A stretch of 32,041 nucleotides of DNA from an uncultured Thermomicrobiales bacterium. GTDB taxonomy: Bacteria > Chloroflexota > Chloroflexia > Thermomicrobiales > UBA6265. The position numbers were made by a program, and so were the translations under genes. The notes under the pieces are model-generated. The model saw only the letters and a program-made list of their open reading frames with translations, was not told the origin of the DNA and did not search any database. The stretch is from NCBI GenBank assembly GCA_902806405.1, contig CADCWL010000083.1, positions 1 to 32,041 on the forward strand, written 5' to 3'. This document shows, piece after piece, positions 6,928-15,855 of this stretch (position 1 is the stretch's first letter; each line of letters opens with the position of its first letter).

Positions 6928-7947
6928 TTAGGTCGCGGAGCCGTTCCGCCTGCCCCTCGCGAGCAATAGCCCGGCGCCCGCCAGCGCGCCGCCGGAGGCC
7001 AGGATCCTCGCCAATGGGTGCGTCTCCAGCCAGGTGTAGAGGCTGACCCGGCGGGCGAGGTCGCCGTAGTCCCCCCGCGTCCGGTCGTCGTCGCGCGTCG
7101 CGAAAAGGGCGCCGGGGTTGTCGCCCGGCATCGGTTCGTCGGTCCGCTGCGCCTCCACGCCGAAGCGCGCGAGTGTGGCATCGACCAGCCCCGGGGTTGT
7201 CATCTGGCTCACCACCATCATCTTGGCGGCGCCGCCGGCGAACAGATCGCGGACCGGGTGCTCCGCCGCGTAGAGCAGGCAGTCCGCGACCACCGCCGGC
7301 TCGTAGATCGGCGGTGGCCCCTTCGGTTTTACCCCGAGCTTGGTGCCCGCGTTGTTGAAGAAGGGCGTATTGATCGTGGCCGGCTTCACGCTCGTGACCG
7401 AGATCGGCACCCCTTCCGCGATCAGTTCCCGCCGCAGTGCGTCGAACATGCCCTCGACGGCGTGCTTGGAGGCGGCGTAGGCGCTGTGCAGCGGCAGCGA
7501 GACGATGCCCTCAACCGACGAGACGGTGATCAGGGCGCCGCGTCCCTCCCGCCGCAGGTGCGGCAGCGCCGCCTTGGCACCGTGTACCTGGCCCATGAAG
7601 TTCACGTCCAGCACGCGCCGGAATTCCTCGAGCGAAGTCTCCTCGAAGTGGGCGTAGACCGACACCGCCGCGGCGTTGATCCACGTGTCGATTCGCCCGA
7701 AAGCGCGCACCGCCGTATCGGCCGCGGCCTCGACTTGCGCGAAGTCGGCGACGTCGCAGACAGCGGAGGCGGCTTGACCGCCGCTGGCGTTGATCTCGCT
7801 CACCAGCGAGGCAAGACCCCGCTCGCTGCGCGCCACGGCGACAACCTTCGCCCCGCGCTCGGCGAAGCGCAACGCGGTCTCCCGCCCGATCCCGCTCGAG
7901 GCGCCGACGATGACCACAACCTGTTCCGCGATCGGCTTGAGTTGCAT
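6928..7947 (-). CDS. Short-chain dehydrogenase/reductase with C-terminal hydrophobic tail
   Basis: This is a classical-type SDR of 339 residues, longer than the usual 250 because of a C-terminal extension. The Rossmann motif GASSGIG is at 15-21, and the catalytic set is Asn116 (DVNFMG), Ser143/144 (TVSSVEG), Tyr157 and Lys161 (YAASK). Residues about 270-320 are polar. The last 25 residues include a hydrophobic stretch (ILASGGALAGAGLLLA) followed by Arg residues, which could anchor the enzyme to the membrane. The start is chosen at ATG 7947 because AAGGAG lies 8 bases upstream; a longer frame exists but lacks this signal. It lies 107 bases downstream of the erythromycin-esterase-like gene on the same strand and may be co-transcribed with it. 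The substrate is unknown. Confidence 0.88.
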   Translation of the reverse strand: MQLKPIAEQVVVIVGASSGIGRETALRFAERGAKVVAVARSERGLASLVSEINASGGQAASAVCDVADFAQVEAAADTAVRAFGRIDTWINAAAVSVYAHFEETSLEEFRRVLDVNFMGQVHGAKAALPHLRREGRGALITVSSVEGIVSLPLHSAYAASKHAVEGMFDALRRELIAEGVPISVTSVKPATINTPFFNNAGTKLGVKPKGPPPIYEPAVVADCLLYAAEHPVRDLFAGGAAKMMVVSQMTTPGLVDATLARFGVEAQRTDEPMPGDNPGALFATRDDDRTRGDYGDLARRVSLYTWLETHPLARILASGGALAGAGLLLARGRRNGSAT

Positions 7948-8054
7948 CTCTCGCACTCCTTCGGTATGCGATAGCGACGCCCCGGACGAGACCTCGCAAT
8001 CGGACGGGCCTGCCTGGCGTTCCGAGCCGAGTCTCGCGTCGGGCATGGGCCGGG

Positions 8055-9386
8055 CTAAACGCCCCAGGGATACAGGTCCGGCACCTCCCGTCCGGGTTGA
8101 ACCTCCACCCGTAGCGGATGGAGCGCCCTCGTCTGGTCCAGATAGAGAAAGGCGTCGTAGCGCAGCGGGAGGACGGTCGGGACGTAGTTACCCCACTCCA
8201 GCTCCGGGTGGTAGACGACGCCGATCGCGCGGTGGCCCCGGGGGACGGCGAGGGCGCTCCCCGCGTCCGGGGGGCGACGGAAGAGGAGGAGCCGATCGCG
8301 GGCGTCCATCAGGTGGAGGGCGTGCTCCCAGCTGCCGGCGCGGGCCGGCGGGACGGGCATCACCTCCATCGGCCCGTCCCACTCGCGGCCGGCGATCACC
8401 GTTCCCTCGTGGGAGCCGAAGCCGACGAGGATGACGCCGTCGACGTCGTGCTCCTGGCGGACGAGTTGGCCGACGTTGAACATCCCCTCGTCCGCCATGT
8501 CGGTCTGACGCGCATCGCCGATGTGGGTGTTGTGCTCCCACACGATCGCCTTGGCGTCGGGGCCATGGAACCGAATCAGGCGGTCGAGGGTGTCGGCCAT
8601 GTGCCGGTCGCGCAGATTCCAAGAGGCGGCGCCGCCCGCGACCATCGTCCGGTAGTATGCCTCGGCGTCCTTGACGGCCCGGGCGTTCATCAGGGCGTCG
8701 AGGCTCGTCTCGTCGGTGGCGGCCTCCCGGGCCGCGCGCTGGGCAACGGCGTCGAGGAGCGCGAGGACCTCCTCCCGGCAGCCATCCGGGACGAGGAGGG
8801 TGCCGAGGGCGTACTGCTGGGGGTCCTCGGCGTACGGCTGGAAGCAGCGGAATGCCTGGTAGGCGGCCGTCACGGCGTCGGGCTGGTGCTCCGAGAGGTA
8901 GTCCATGACCGCGGAGAGCGATTCCCAGAGGGAGTAGAGGTCGAGGCCGTAGAAGCCCACCCGCTCCCCCTTGGGGAGGCCGTCGTTGTGGCCGCGCAGC
9001 CAGTCAGCGAGGGCCGCGATCTCCCAGTTGGCCCACATCCACGTCGGCCACCGGTCGAAGGCCTCGGCGAGGACCTCGCCCGCGGTGCTGCCCGGGATCT
9101 CGCCCCGGACGTAACGGTCGAGCCGGTGGCAGGCGGGCCAGTCGCCTTCGACCGCGATGAAGCTGAAGCCCTTTTCCCGGATCAGGCGCTGGGTGATGCG
9201 GGCCCGCCAGAGGTAGTACTCATGCGTCCCGTGGGAGGCCTCGCCGAGCAGGACATAGCGAGCGTCCCCGACGCGGTCGAGCAGAGGATCGAGGTCCTCG
9301 GCGTCCGCGAGCGGGTAGGAAAGGGTCAGGATCTGCTGGCCCAGTTCGCCGGCCAGGTCCGGCTCGGCGCGCGCCGCGCGCGACAT
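8055..9386 (-). CDS. Erythromycin-esterase-family protein
   Basis: This 443-residue protein belongs to the erythromycin esterase (EreA/B)-like superfamily. Characterised members hydrolyse the macrolide lactone ring with a His/Glu-dependent activated water, but many chromosomal members have no known substrate. Visible motifs are LLGEASHGTHEYY (about 46-58), containing the conserved Glu and His residues; AVEGDWPAC (about 85-93); and WEHNTHIGDAR in the second half. It has no signal peptide, so it should be cytoplasmic. The ATG at 9386 is preceded by GGAGGCGACACC, an excellent ribosome-binding site, so the 75 extra codons open upstream are not used. It is followed by the SDR. The family is confident; actual macrolide resistance is not shown. 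Confidence 0.9.
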   Translation of the reverse strand: MSRAARAEPDLAGELGQQILTLSYPLADAEDLDPLLDRVGDARYVLLGEASHGTHEYYLWRARITQRLIREKGFSFIAVEGDWPACHRLDRYVRGEIPGSTAGEVLAEAFDRWPTWMWANWEIAALADWLRGHNDGLPKGERVGFYGLDLYSLWESLSAVMDYLSEHQPDAVTAAYQAFRCFQPYAEDPQQYALGTLLVPDGCREEVLALLDAVAQRAAREAATDETSLDALMNARAVKDAEAYYRTMVAGGAASWNLRDRHMADTLDRLIRFHGPDAKAIVWEHNTHIGDARQTDMADEGMFNVGQLVRQEHDVDGVILVGFGSHEGTVIAGREWDGPMEVMPVPPARAGSWEHALHLMDARDRLLLFRRPPDAGSALAVPRGHRAIGVVYHPELEWGNYVPTVLPLRYDAFLYLDQTRALHPLRVEVQPGREVPDLYPWGV

Positions 9387-9879
9387 GGTGTCGCCTCCGT
9401 CGAGTCCTCGTCGGGTTCGCGGCACCGCTCCGCTGCGGCGGACACCCGCCGCCGAGGATGCAGGGGGCGTGCCAGCGCTACCCGGGCGGCGCCCCCGGAG
9501 AGCGCCGGAAACGGCGGGCGTCACTCCTCGTGGGCCGGAGGGGACGGGCGCGAACGTGCAAACCACTCCCGTCCGGTCGGCACACGCCGCCAGGGCAGCC
9601 ACGCGACGCATCCGGCGCCGGCCGGTTGTGGATCACCCCGCACCGCCGCGCCGGTGCAGCCCCCGATGCGGATCGTATCGGTTGCCTCGCGCGTCCGGCT
9701 CCCCGACCCGCTGGGAGGCGACAGCGATGATCCCACCGTCGCCGGACCGAGGCGACCGCGACCGCGCGGCCGATACCCCGGGCGGTGCCCGCGACGGGGT
9801 GCCGCGTCCGTCGACCGATACCACCGGAGGACTCTGGGAGCCGCCTCGACGTCGGGCGATGCGCCGCGCTGTTCTTGGC
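9387..9879. other. About 490-base gene-free stretch
   Basis: This is the gap between the erythromycin-esterase-like gene and the stop of the F420-type oxidoreductase, both on the minus strand. Reading frames here have no ribosome-binding site and no recognisable family pattern. It must hold the promoter of the esterase-like gene, but I see no convincing -35/-10 pair. Confidence 0.45.
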
Positions 9880-10842
9880 TCAGAGCGCCTTGAGCGCCGA
9901 CGCCAGATCCCGCTCGTAGAAATCGCAGAATTCCGCCTGCGTCTGCCCGATCTGGACCAGCGCGACCTGGTCGAAGCCGGCGTCCGTGAACTGCTTCACG
10001 CCCTGGACAATCCCCTCGACGCTCGGGCCGCACGGCACCAGCTCGGCGATCTGGTCCTCGCCCACCACGTCGACGAAGCTCTGGAAGTTGACCGGGTTCG
10101 GCAACTCCGACTGGATCTTCCAGCCGCCGAGCGCCCAACCGAACTGCTCTTTCGCCAGCGTCCGGCACGCTCCCTCGTCCGGGCCCCAGCAGACAGGGAT
10201 CTGGCCCACGGCCGGCTTGCCGACGCCACCGGCCGCGCCGAACAGCTCGATCAACTCCGCCTTCGGCTCGGTGGCGATTACCAGGTCCGCCATCCGGCCG
10301 GCAATGCCGCACGACCGCTTGCCGCTGACGGCGACGCCGATCGCGGGCGGCGTCGCCGGCCGGTCGAAGAGCTTGGCGCCCTCGACGTCGTAGTGCTGCC
10401 CGTGGAACGTGACGTAGCCGCCAGCGAAGAGCCGCTGGATGATCTCGATCGCCTCGGTCAGCATCTCGTGGCGGACGTCGACCGGCGGGTAGCCCCGACC
10501 GACGACGTGCTCGTTCAGCTGCTCCCCGGCGCCGAGACCTAGCGTGAACCGGCCGTCCGAGAGGAGCGCCATCGTCGCCGCCTTCTGGGCGATGATCGCC
10601 GGGTGGTAGCGGAGGATCGGCGCCGTCACGTAGGTCATCAGCGGCATGCGATCGGTCGCCTGGGCGACCGCGCCGAGGATCGACCAGGCGTAGCCGGCGT
10701 GTCCCTGGGCTTCGACCCATGGGTGGTAGTGGTCGGAGATCACCGCGAAGTCGAACCCCGCCCCCTCGGCGAGCACGGCGTCCGCCACCAGGTCCTTCGG
10801 CGAGCGCTGCTCGCACATCATCGTGTAGCCGATCGAAACCAT
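9880..10842 (-). CDS. F420-dependent LLM-class oxidoreductase (F420-glucose-6-phosphate-dehydrogenase-like)
   Basis: This 320-residue protein is of the luciferase-like monooxygenase class, in the branch that uses coenzyme F420. The N-terminal MVSIGYTMMCEQRSP and the block FAVISDHYHPWVEAQGHAG match the family related to Fgd, as does LGLGAGEQLNEHVVG (phosphate/F420-binding loop) and GRMADLVIATEP. Length is typical. It should be a cytosolic TIM-barrel enzyme transferring hydride to or from F420; the organic substrate cannot be told from sequence, and true Fgd activity is not implied. The ATG at 10842 has GGGAGG about 12 bases upstream. It lies 86 bases downstream of the small lipoprotein gene in the same direction. 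Confidence 0.88.
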   Translation of the reverse strand: MVSIGYTMMCEQRSPKDLVADAVLAEGAGFDFAVISDHYHPWVEAQGHAGYAWSILGAVAQATDRMPLMTYVTAPILRYHPAIIAQKAATMALLSDGRFTLGLGAGEQLNEHVVGRGYPPVDVRHEMLTEAIEIIQRLFAGGYVTFHGQHYDVEGAKLFDRPATPPAIGVAVSGKRSCGIAGRMADLVIATEPKAELIELFGAAGGVGKPAVGQIPVCWGPDEGACRTLAKEQFGWALGGWKIQSELPNPVNFQSFVDVVGEDQIAELVPCGPSVEGIVQGVKQFTDAGFDQVALVQIGQTQAEFCDFYERDLASALKAL

Positions 10843-10928
10843 CGCTGCCCCTGCCTCCCTCGTCCCTCCGCCGTCCCCCCGCCCGGCGGCCTCCCCGGTC
10901 CGGGGGTGGGCAGAGCGCCGGCCTCGAT

Positions 10929-11123
10929 TCAGTCATCCTCTTCTTCGTTCTCCTCCTCCTCCTCCTCTTCATCCTCTTCCCCGCCGCCGCAGGCGGTTAG
11001 GACGCCCGGGACCCCAATCAGGGCCGCACCCGCCGCGGCGACGCGGAGGAGGCGGCGCCTGGTCATCTCACCGGTCGGCGCGGCCGCGATCGGATCGTCC
11101 TCGTGCACCGGTTGGCGTGACAT
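10929..11123 (-). CDS. Tat-type lipoprotein with a 20-residue polyacidic mature chain
   Basis: This 64-residue gene has a strong ribosome-binding site (GGAGGGAACGCCG before ATG 11123). The precursor has a twin-arginine region (TRRRLLRVAA, residues 21-30), a hydrophobic core and a lipobox LTAC with Cys45. After cleavage only Cys-Gly-Gly-Gly plus 16 residues would remain, 15 of them Glu or Asp. Export of a folded cargo by Tat is pointless for such a peptide, so the protein may be a membrane-tethered acidic tag, for example for metal or cation binding, or a truncated form of a longer lipoprotein. The GAG/GAA-rich tract could be prone to slippage. It lies between an SDR gene and the F420-type oxidoreductase, all on the minus strand. 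Function is unknown. Confidence 0.7.
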   Translation of the reverse strand: MSRQPVHEDDPIAAAPTGEMTRRRLLRVAAAGAALIGVPGVLTACGGGEEDEEEEEEENEEEDD

Positions 11124-11305
11124 CGGCGTTCCCTCCGTTGATGATGCCGGACTACCCGGCCGTCCCTTCCTATGAACCGCTTCGAACGCGTTCCACGACC
11201 TCGCGGCACGGGCGCGGATCCCCACCACTCGGTGCAGAGGACCACGGGGTTGCGCACGGTAGCCGACGCGGAGCTACTCAGCACCACGCCACGGCGCTGG
11301 CGCTT

Positions 11306-12391
11306 CTAACCGTTGGCCACGGGCGCCGTTCGCGCCAGCGAGGACGGCTCCTGGTTGAACTCCTCGGCGGCGGCTCGCCCCAGCGCCGTCCCCTTCTCCA
11401 GCATCGCCGAATCCGTGCCGGCCCCGACAACCGCGCCGGGCACGATGCCGCGCGCGGTTGGGGGCGCGGCCGGCAACAGGCGGTCGACCAGGGAGAGGAC
11501 ATTCGCCGTCGCGCCCGGGAAGAGGCCATTCAGACGGGCGCCGAGCTTGGCCGAGATCGGGAAGGTCAGCTCGGCGCTGCCCCGCTTGATGCCGCGGACC
11601 ACGATCCTGGCGGCGCGGTCGGCGCTCATCGTGAAGGGGGCGCTGGCGCCGAGGGCGAACCAGCGGTACTCCCCCTCCCGGTCGCCGCCGAACTCCGCCG
11701 CCAGGAACGAGCCGGTCTTCAGCTCGCCGGGCACAATCGTCGTCACGGTGATCCCGTCGGAGGCGACCTCCGCCCGCAGGCCTTCGGAGAAGCCGACCGC
11801 GGCGAACTTGGCGCTGTTGTAGGGCAGCAGGTGGGGCATGCTGATCTTGCCGCCGAGGGAGGTGATCGACGCGATCCGGCCCCGCTTGCGCTGCCGCATC
11901 TGCGGCAGGACCGCCAGCGTCGGGTAGAGAACGCCGAAGAAGTCGGTCGCCATCGCGTCCGCAAACTCGGCCGAGGTCATCGCCTCGACCGGACCGACGG
12001 TGATGATCCCGGCGTTGTTGAGGAGCAGGTCGACCCGCCCGAACCGCGACGTTACCGCCGCCACCATCGCGTTGACGGCCGCCTCGTCGCGGATGTCGCA
12101 GGGGACGGTCATTACCTCCGCGCCGCGCCCCTCCAGATCCCGCCGCGCCCGGTCCAATTCGTCCTCGTCCCGGGCGCAGATCGCGATCCGGCAGCCCTCG
12201 GCCGTCAGCTCCCGCGCCAGCGCCAGTCCGAGGCCGCGCGATCCGCCCGTGATCAGCGCAACCTCGCCCTGCAACGAGTCCTCCATCAGGCGGGCCGCCG
12301 TCCCCCGGACGAGGGCGGCGATGCCGAGGCCGACGCCGACGGTGACCGGGGCGGGGAGGCGGCGGGAAGCGGCGAATCTGGACGTGGACAT
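11306..12391 (-). CDS. Membrane-anchored short-chain dehydrogenase/reductase
   Basis: This 361-residue SDR has an N-terminal hydrophobic segment (about residues 14-29) preceding the Rossmann fold, suggesting anchorage to the inner face of the membrane. The nucleotide motif TGGSRGLG is at 48-55, NNAG at 125-128, catalytic Ser178 (SITSLGG), Tyr191 and Lys195 (YNSAK). The C-terminal 90 residues form the extension seen in larger SDRs and end in a polar tail. The start is set at ATG 12391 (AAGGA about 12 bases upstream), because residues encoded further upstream look non-coding. The substrate is unknown. It is divergent from the ParB-like protein at 12771 with a 379-base gap. Confidence 0.85.
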   Translation of the reverse strand: MSTSRFAASRRLPAPVTVGVGLGIAALVRGTAARLMEDSLQGEVALITGGSRGLGLALARELTAEGCRIAICARDEDELDRARRDLEGRGAEVMTVPCDIRDEAAVNAMVAAVTSRFGRVDLLLNNAGIITVGPVEAMTSAEFADAMATDFFGVLYPTLAVLPQMRQRKRGRIASITSLGGKISMPHLLPYNSAKFAAVGFSEGLRAEVASDGITVTTIVPGELKTGSFLAAEFGGDREGEYRWFALGASAPFTMSADRAARIVVRGIKRGSAELTFPISAKLGARLNGLFPGATANVLSLVDRLLPAAPPTARGIVPGAVVGAGTDSAMLEKGTALGRAAAEEFNQEPSSLARTAPVANG

Positions 12392-12770
12392 GGGAGCACG
12401 ATCCTTCCGGGCAAGCGGGCCACGGCGCCGTGCAGGGGCGGCACCGCCCCGGTCGGTGCAGGGAACGTGCCAGTGGACCACGACGGGGTGGGCTGCGTCA
12501 CCAGGGGACGGTGTCCAAGCGGACCACAGGTAAACCCCGCCATGTGCGCTCCGTCGCCGCGCAACCACACGGTTCCCGAACCCGAGGGTGAAGGCGGACG
12601 GTTCCGATCTCGGCGCGGCGTCCCGGTCGGCGGCATCGGGGAGAGTGACGGACGATCCGGCGTCGGCCCCGCCTGGCACGCGACATGCCTTCCCACGCGA
12701 TAGCCCGCCGCGGCCCCGGTCGGCCGCAGAGTCCGACGCCTTCGCGCCATCTTGGAGTCCCCTCCGTCCC
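12392..12770. promoter_or_regulatory. 379-base divergent intergenic region
   Basis: This separates the minus-strand SDR from the plus-strand ParB-like gene and should hold both promoters. I see no recognisable operator, riboswitch or RNA gene. Reading frames through it lack ribosome-binding sites. Confidence 0.4.
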
Positions 12771-13814
12771 ATGAAGGACCTGATCACGACCCGCCAGGTC
12801 ACCGACGATTTCGCCAGCGCCCGGCGAAAGGCGTTCCTCTACGACATCCTGGCATCCCTCGGCGGCCGCCCCCACGACCTTGTCCCCTACCACGAGCTCC
12901 GCCGCCGCGTCTCGCCCGAGCGGGAGGGCTACCGGGGCCAGCGGGCCGTTCCCATCGGCCAGATCGTCGGCAGCATGGACCGCTCCCGCGACTTCAACCG
13001 GGAGTTCCTGCCCCGCCGCCGGCACTCCGCCGGGCGATGGCAGAGCGTGGACCGCGCCCACTACCAGGGCAGGGAGCTCCCCCCGGTCGAGCTCTACCGG
13101 ATCGGGGACGTCTACTTCGTGAAGGACGGCCACCATCGCGTCTCCGTCGCCCGGGAGCGGGGACAGGAGTTGATCGACGCCGAGGTGATCGAGGGGCACA
13201 TTCGCGCCCCCCTCTTCGCCACCATGAGACCCGAGGCGCTGCTGTTGCAGGCGGAGTACGCCGAGTTCCTCCACCGCAGCGATCTGGACCGCCTCCGTCC
13301 CGACCACGACGTCCGGCCGACCGCCCTCGGTCGCTACGACGAGATCTGGGAGCACATCGAGGGACATCGGCGCTGGCTGGAGGAAGAGTTCGAGTGCCGG
13401 CCGGTCGACACCCGGGAGGCGGTCGAGCGCTGGTACGACCGGGTCTACCTCCCGATCGTGACCGTTGCCCGCGAACGCGGGGTGATGGACGGCTTTCCCG
13501 ATCTGACCGAGGCGGACGTCTACCTCTGGGCGATGCGTTACCGCGAGGAACTGTACGATCAGTACCGGCGGACGCGGGAGCCGTGGGCCGGGGCGACGGA
13601 GCACGTCGAGGCGATGCAGGCGCGCCTCGGGCCGCGGGCGCGGCTCGCCGCCGGCCTCGATCGGCTGCGCCGCCCGCTCGCCGCCCTCGTCACCCGCCAC
13701 CGAGCGACGGAAAACCCCGCTCCGGCCGCCGATACCGCCGTCGCCCTTCCGTCCCCGATCCCGGCCCCCCTGGCCACGCCGGCCGCCACGACCGGGGCTG
13801 CACCGGTACCGTAA
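12771..13814 (+). CDS. ParB/sulfiredoxin-like-fold protein of unknown function
   Basis: This 347-residue protein is not a classical ParB. Its recognisable core is PPVELYRIGDVYFVKDGHHRVSVARERG (positions about 104-131): an 'x-Y-x-V-x-D-G-x-H-R' loop typical of the ParB/Srx nucleotide-binding fold. There is no ParB helix-turn-helix pair. The middle (about 150-275) is charged and helical with many Trp/Tyr/Arg residues. The last 40 residues are a Pro/Ala-rich disordered tail. ATG 12771 has GGAG about 15 bases upstream. No parA, origin or parS-like cluster is nearby, so a role in chromosome segregation is unlikely. I infer a regulatory or nucleotide-dependent protein; the partner is unknown. Confidence 0.75.
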   Translation: MKDLITTRQVTDDFASARRKAFLYDILASLGGRPHDLVPYHELRRRVSPEREGYRGQRAVPIGQIVGSMDRSRDFNREFLPRRRHSAGRWQSVDRAHYQGRELPPVELYRIGDVYFVKDGHHRVSVARERGQELIDAEVIEGHIRAPLFATMRPEALLLQAEYAEFLHRSDLDRLRPDHDVRPTALGRYDEIWEHIEGHRRWLEEEFECRPVDTREAVERWYDRVYLPIVTVARERGVMDGFPDLTEADVYLWAMRYREELYDQYRRTREPWAGATEHVEAMQARLGPRARLAAGLDRLRRPLAALVTRHRATENPAPAADTAVALPSPIPAPLATPAATTGAAPVP

Positions 13815-13926
13815 GCCGGGTCTTGTGCTCGGCCCCAATGGGGAGCGTCGGCGGTTCGGCCCGCGGTTCTCTGCCCTGGCGACGGGGAGGCCGGATCGCC
13901 CCACGTGGTGCGCCGGCCCTTTACCG

Positions 13927-14829
13927 CTACTTCACCGCCCCGGACGTCAGCCCCCGGATGAAGTGTCGCTGCAACACCGCGTAGACCAGGATCGTCGGCA
14001 GCGCCACGATCGTTGCCCCCGCCGCGGTCAGCGGCAGATCGCTCGTGAAACGTCCCTGGAAGAAGGCGAGTCCGAGCGGGAGCGTCCGCAGGTTCTCGTC
14101 GGTGATCACGACCAGCGGCAGCAGGAAGTCGTTCCAGGTCCAGACGAAGAAGAGGACCGCCATCGTCAGGATCGCCGGCTGGGCGTTCGGGAGGAGGATG
14201 CGCCAGAGCGTCTGCCAGGAGTTGCTGCCGTCGACCGTCGCCGCGTCGACCAGTTCCGGTGGCACCTGGGAGAAGAAGCCGCGCATCCAGAGCGTGCCGA
14301 ACGAGACGCTGAAGGCGATGTCCGGCAGGATCATCGCCCAGTAGGTGTCGAGCAGATCCATCCGTCGCAGATTGTGGTAGAGCGGGATCACGACCGCCTC
14401 GCCGGGGACCATGATCCCGAGCAGCAGCAGAAAAAAGAGGAGACGGCTGCCGGGGAAGCGCATCCGGCCGAAGGCGTAGCCGGTCAGGATCGAGAGGAAG
14501 CAGGAGACGACCACGACCGGGACGGCGACGATCACGCTCGAGCGGAAGTAGCGTGCGAACTGCCCCTGCGTCCAGGCGTCGGCCAGGTTCCCCCAGCGCC
14601 AGACCTCCGGCAGCCCGAAGACGTTGCGGCCGATCTCCTCGCCCGTCTTCAACGCCGCCAGGACGATGATGACGAAGGGACCGATCGCGAGCAGCAGAAA
14701 GAAGGTCAGCAACCCGTAGGTCAGGACCAGCCGCGGTTCCCAGCGGGCCTTGGTCCGCTCCCCACCGCGCGCGCCGCGGGCCGCATCCGGACGGCCGAAA
14801 CCGTCGACCGTCTCCCCAAGTTGGGCCAC
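13927..14829 (-). CDS. ABC sugar-transporter permease (MalG-like)
   Basis: This is the second inner-membrane permease subunit of a carbohydrate ABC importer (CUT1 type), 300 residues. Six hydrophobic helices are visible, beginning near residue 38. The cytoplasmic EAA loop that docks with the ATPase is at about 192-213 ([10 protein letters not shown] followed by [11 protein letters not shown]). It starts with GTG one base after the TAA of the upstream permease gene (stop 14833-14831, start 14829), so translation is probably coupled. No ATPase gene lies in the operon; such importers often share a genome-wide MsmK/UgpC-type ATPase. The divergent catabolic genes suggest an amino-sugar glycoside as cargo. 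Confidence 0.93.
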   Translation of the reverse strand: MAQLGETVDGFGRPDAARGARGGERTKARWEPRLVLTYGLLTFFLLLAIGPFVIIVLAALKTGEEIGRNVFGLPEVWRWGNLADAWTQGQFARYFRSSVIVAVPVVVVSCFLSILTGYAFGRMRFPGSRLLFFLLLLGIMVPGEAVVIPLYHNLRRMDLLDTYWAMILPDIAFSVSFGTLWMRGFFSQVPPELVDAATVDGSNSWQTLWRILLPNAQPAILTMAVLFFVWTWNDFLLPLVVITDENLRTLPLGLAFFQGRFTSDLPLTAAGATIVALPTILVYAVLQRHFIRGLTSGAVK

Positions 14830-14830
14830 G

Positions 14831-15745
14831 TTACCCCTCCGCCGTGCGCATGCGCAGCGTGATCACGGCGTAGGAGACGACCAGCACCACCAGCGTCAGG
14901 ACGACCGCGATCGCCGCCGCGTACCCGACCCGGCTGATGCCGAACGCGTTGTTGTAGATCTCCAAGGCGACCACCCGCGTCCGGTTCGCGGGGCCGCCGC
15001 GGGTGGTGACGTAGACGAGGTCGAAGGTCCGCAGCGCCGCGATCAGGGTGGTGACGAGCGCGATCGTGACCTCGTTCCGTAATCCCGGCAGGGTCACTGC
15101 CCGAAACTGCTGCCAGGAACCGGCGCCGTCGAGCTTCGCGGCGTCGTAGAGGTCCTCGTCGATCCGCTGCACGCCGGCGATGAAGAGAACCATCGCGAAG
15201 CCGTACCCGACCCAGGTCCCGATCATCCCGACCGCCGGCAGCGCGAACCGGAAATCCCCGAGCCACGGCCGCGCCCAGCCGTCCAGGCCGACCGCCCGCA
15301 ATCCCTGATTGAGCGGCCCGAAGGTTGGGTTGTAGATCCACCGCCAGACAACGCCGACGACCACCATCGACATCACCTGCGGCACGAAGAGCCCGGCCCG
15401 GTAAAAGCCGAGTCCCCGGATGCGGCGGCGGGTGAGGAGCGCGGTCAGGAGCAGCGCGAGGGCGATCGGGAAGAGGGTGTAGAAGACGAGCAGGACGAGG
15501 TTGTTGCGAAGCGCCAGCCGGAATACCTCGTCCCGGAAGAGCGTGACATAATTATCGAAACCGGTGAACTCCGGGGTGCTGAACCCGTCCCAGTCGAAGA
15601 AGGAGTAGCGCACCGTCTGCCCGATCGGCAGCAGGACGAAGAGGGCGTAGATCACGAACCCGGGCAGGACGTAGAGGAGCGCCGTCCAGGGCCGCTCCCC
15701 CGGCCGGTACCCCAAGCCGGGCGCCCGTGCCCGCGTCACGCGCAT
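14831..15745 (-). CDS. ABC sugar-transporter permease (MalF-like)
   Basis: This is the first permease subunit of the CUT1-type sugar importer, 304 residues. It has six helices, with a first hydrophobic segment at about 26-47 ([19 protein letters not shown]) and the signature YSFFDWDG just after it. The EAA loop is at [12 protein letters not shown] followed by [13 protein letters not shown] 15745 has GGGGGAG immediately upstream at good spacing, so the long open frame further upstream is not used. It lies 110 bases downstream of the binding-protein gene and one base before the MalG-like gene, giving the standard order binding protein, MalF, MalG. Confidence 0.93.
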   Translation of the reverse strand: MRVTRARAPGLGYRPGERPWTALLYVLPGFVIYALFVLLPIGQTVRYSFFDWDGFSTPEFTGFDNYVTLFRDEVFRLALRNNLVLLVFYTLFPIALALLLTALLTRRRIRGLGFYRAGLFVPQVMSMVVVGVVWRWIYNPTFGPLNQGLRAVGLDGWARPWLGDFRFALPAVGMIGTWVGYGFAMVLFIAGVQRIDEDLYDAAKLDGAGSWQQFRAVTLPGLRNEVTIALVTTLIAALRTFDLVYVTTRGGPANRTRVVALEIYNNAFGISRVGYAAAIAVVLTLVVLVVSYAVITLRMRTAEG

Positions 15746-15855
15746 CGACTCCCCCGGCCTCCCGTCGACCGATCGCGGCCGAGGTGTCGTAACGGCGGGT
15801 CGGCGGGGGCGGCGCATGCCACGTCCCCACCCAACATCCCCGTGGCTGCCGGGGA

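Noticed and set aside
8118..9893. 591-codon open frame on the plus strand
   Set aside because: It is antisense to the erythromycin-esterase-like gene, which has clear motifs and a ribosome-binding site. The translated text shows no family pattern.
9521..10972. 483-codon open frame on the minus strand overlapping the oxidoreductase
   Set aside because: It is the same DNA in another frame; the F420-type oxidoreductase frame carries the family motifs.
11117..12703. 528-codon open frame on the plus strand
   Set aside because: It is antisense to the SDR gene with its full catalytic set. Gly/Arg/Asp-rich shadow sequence.
12771..13814. Chromosome-partitioning ParB
   Set aside because: Only the nucleotide-binding-like loop is present; there is no helix-turn-helix core, parA or cluster of parS-like sites.
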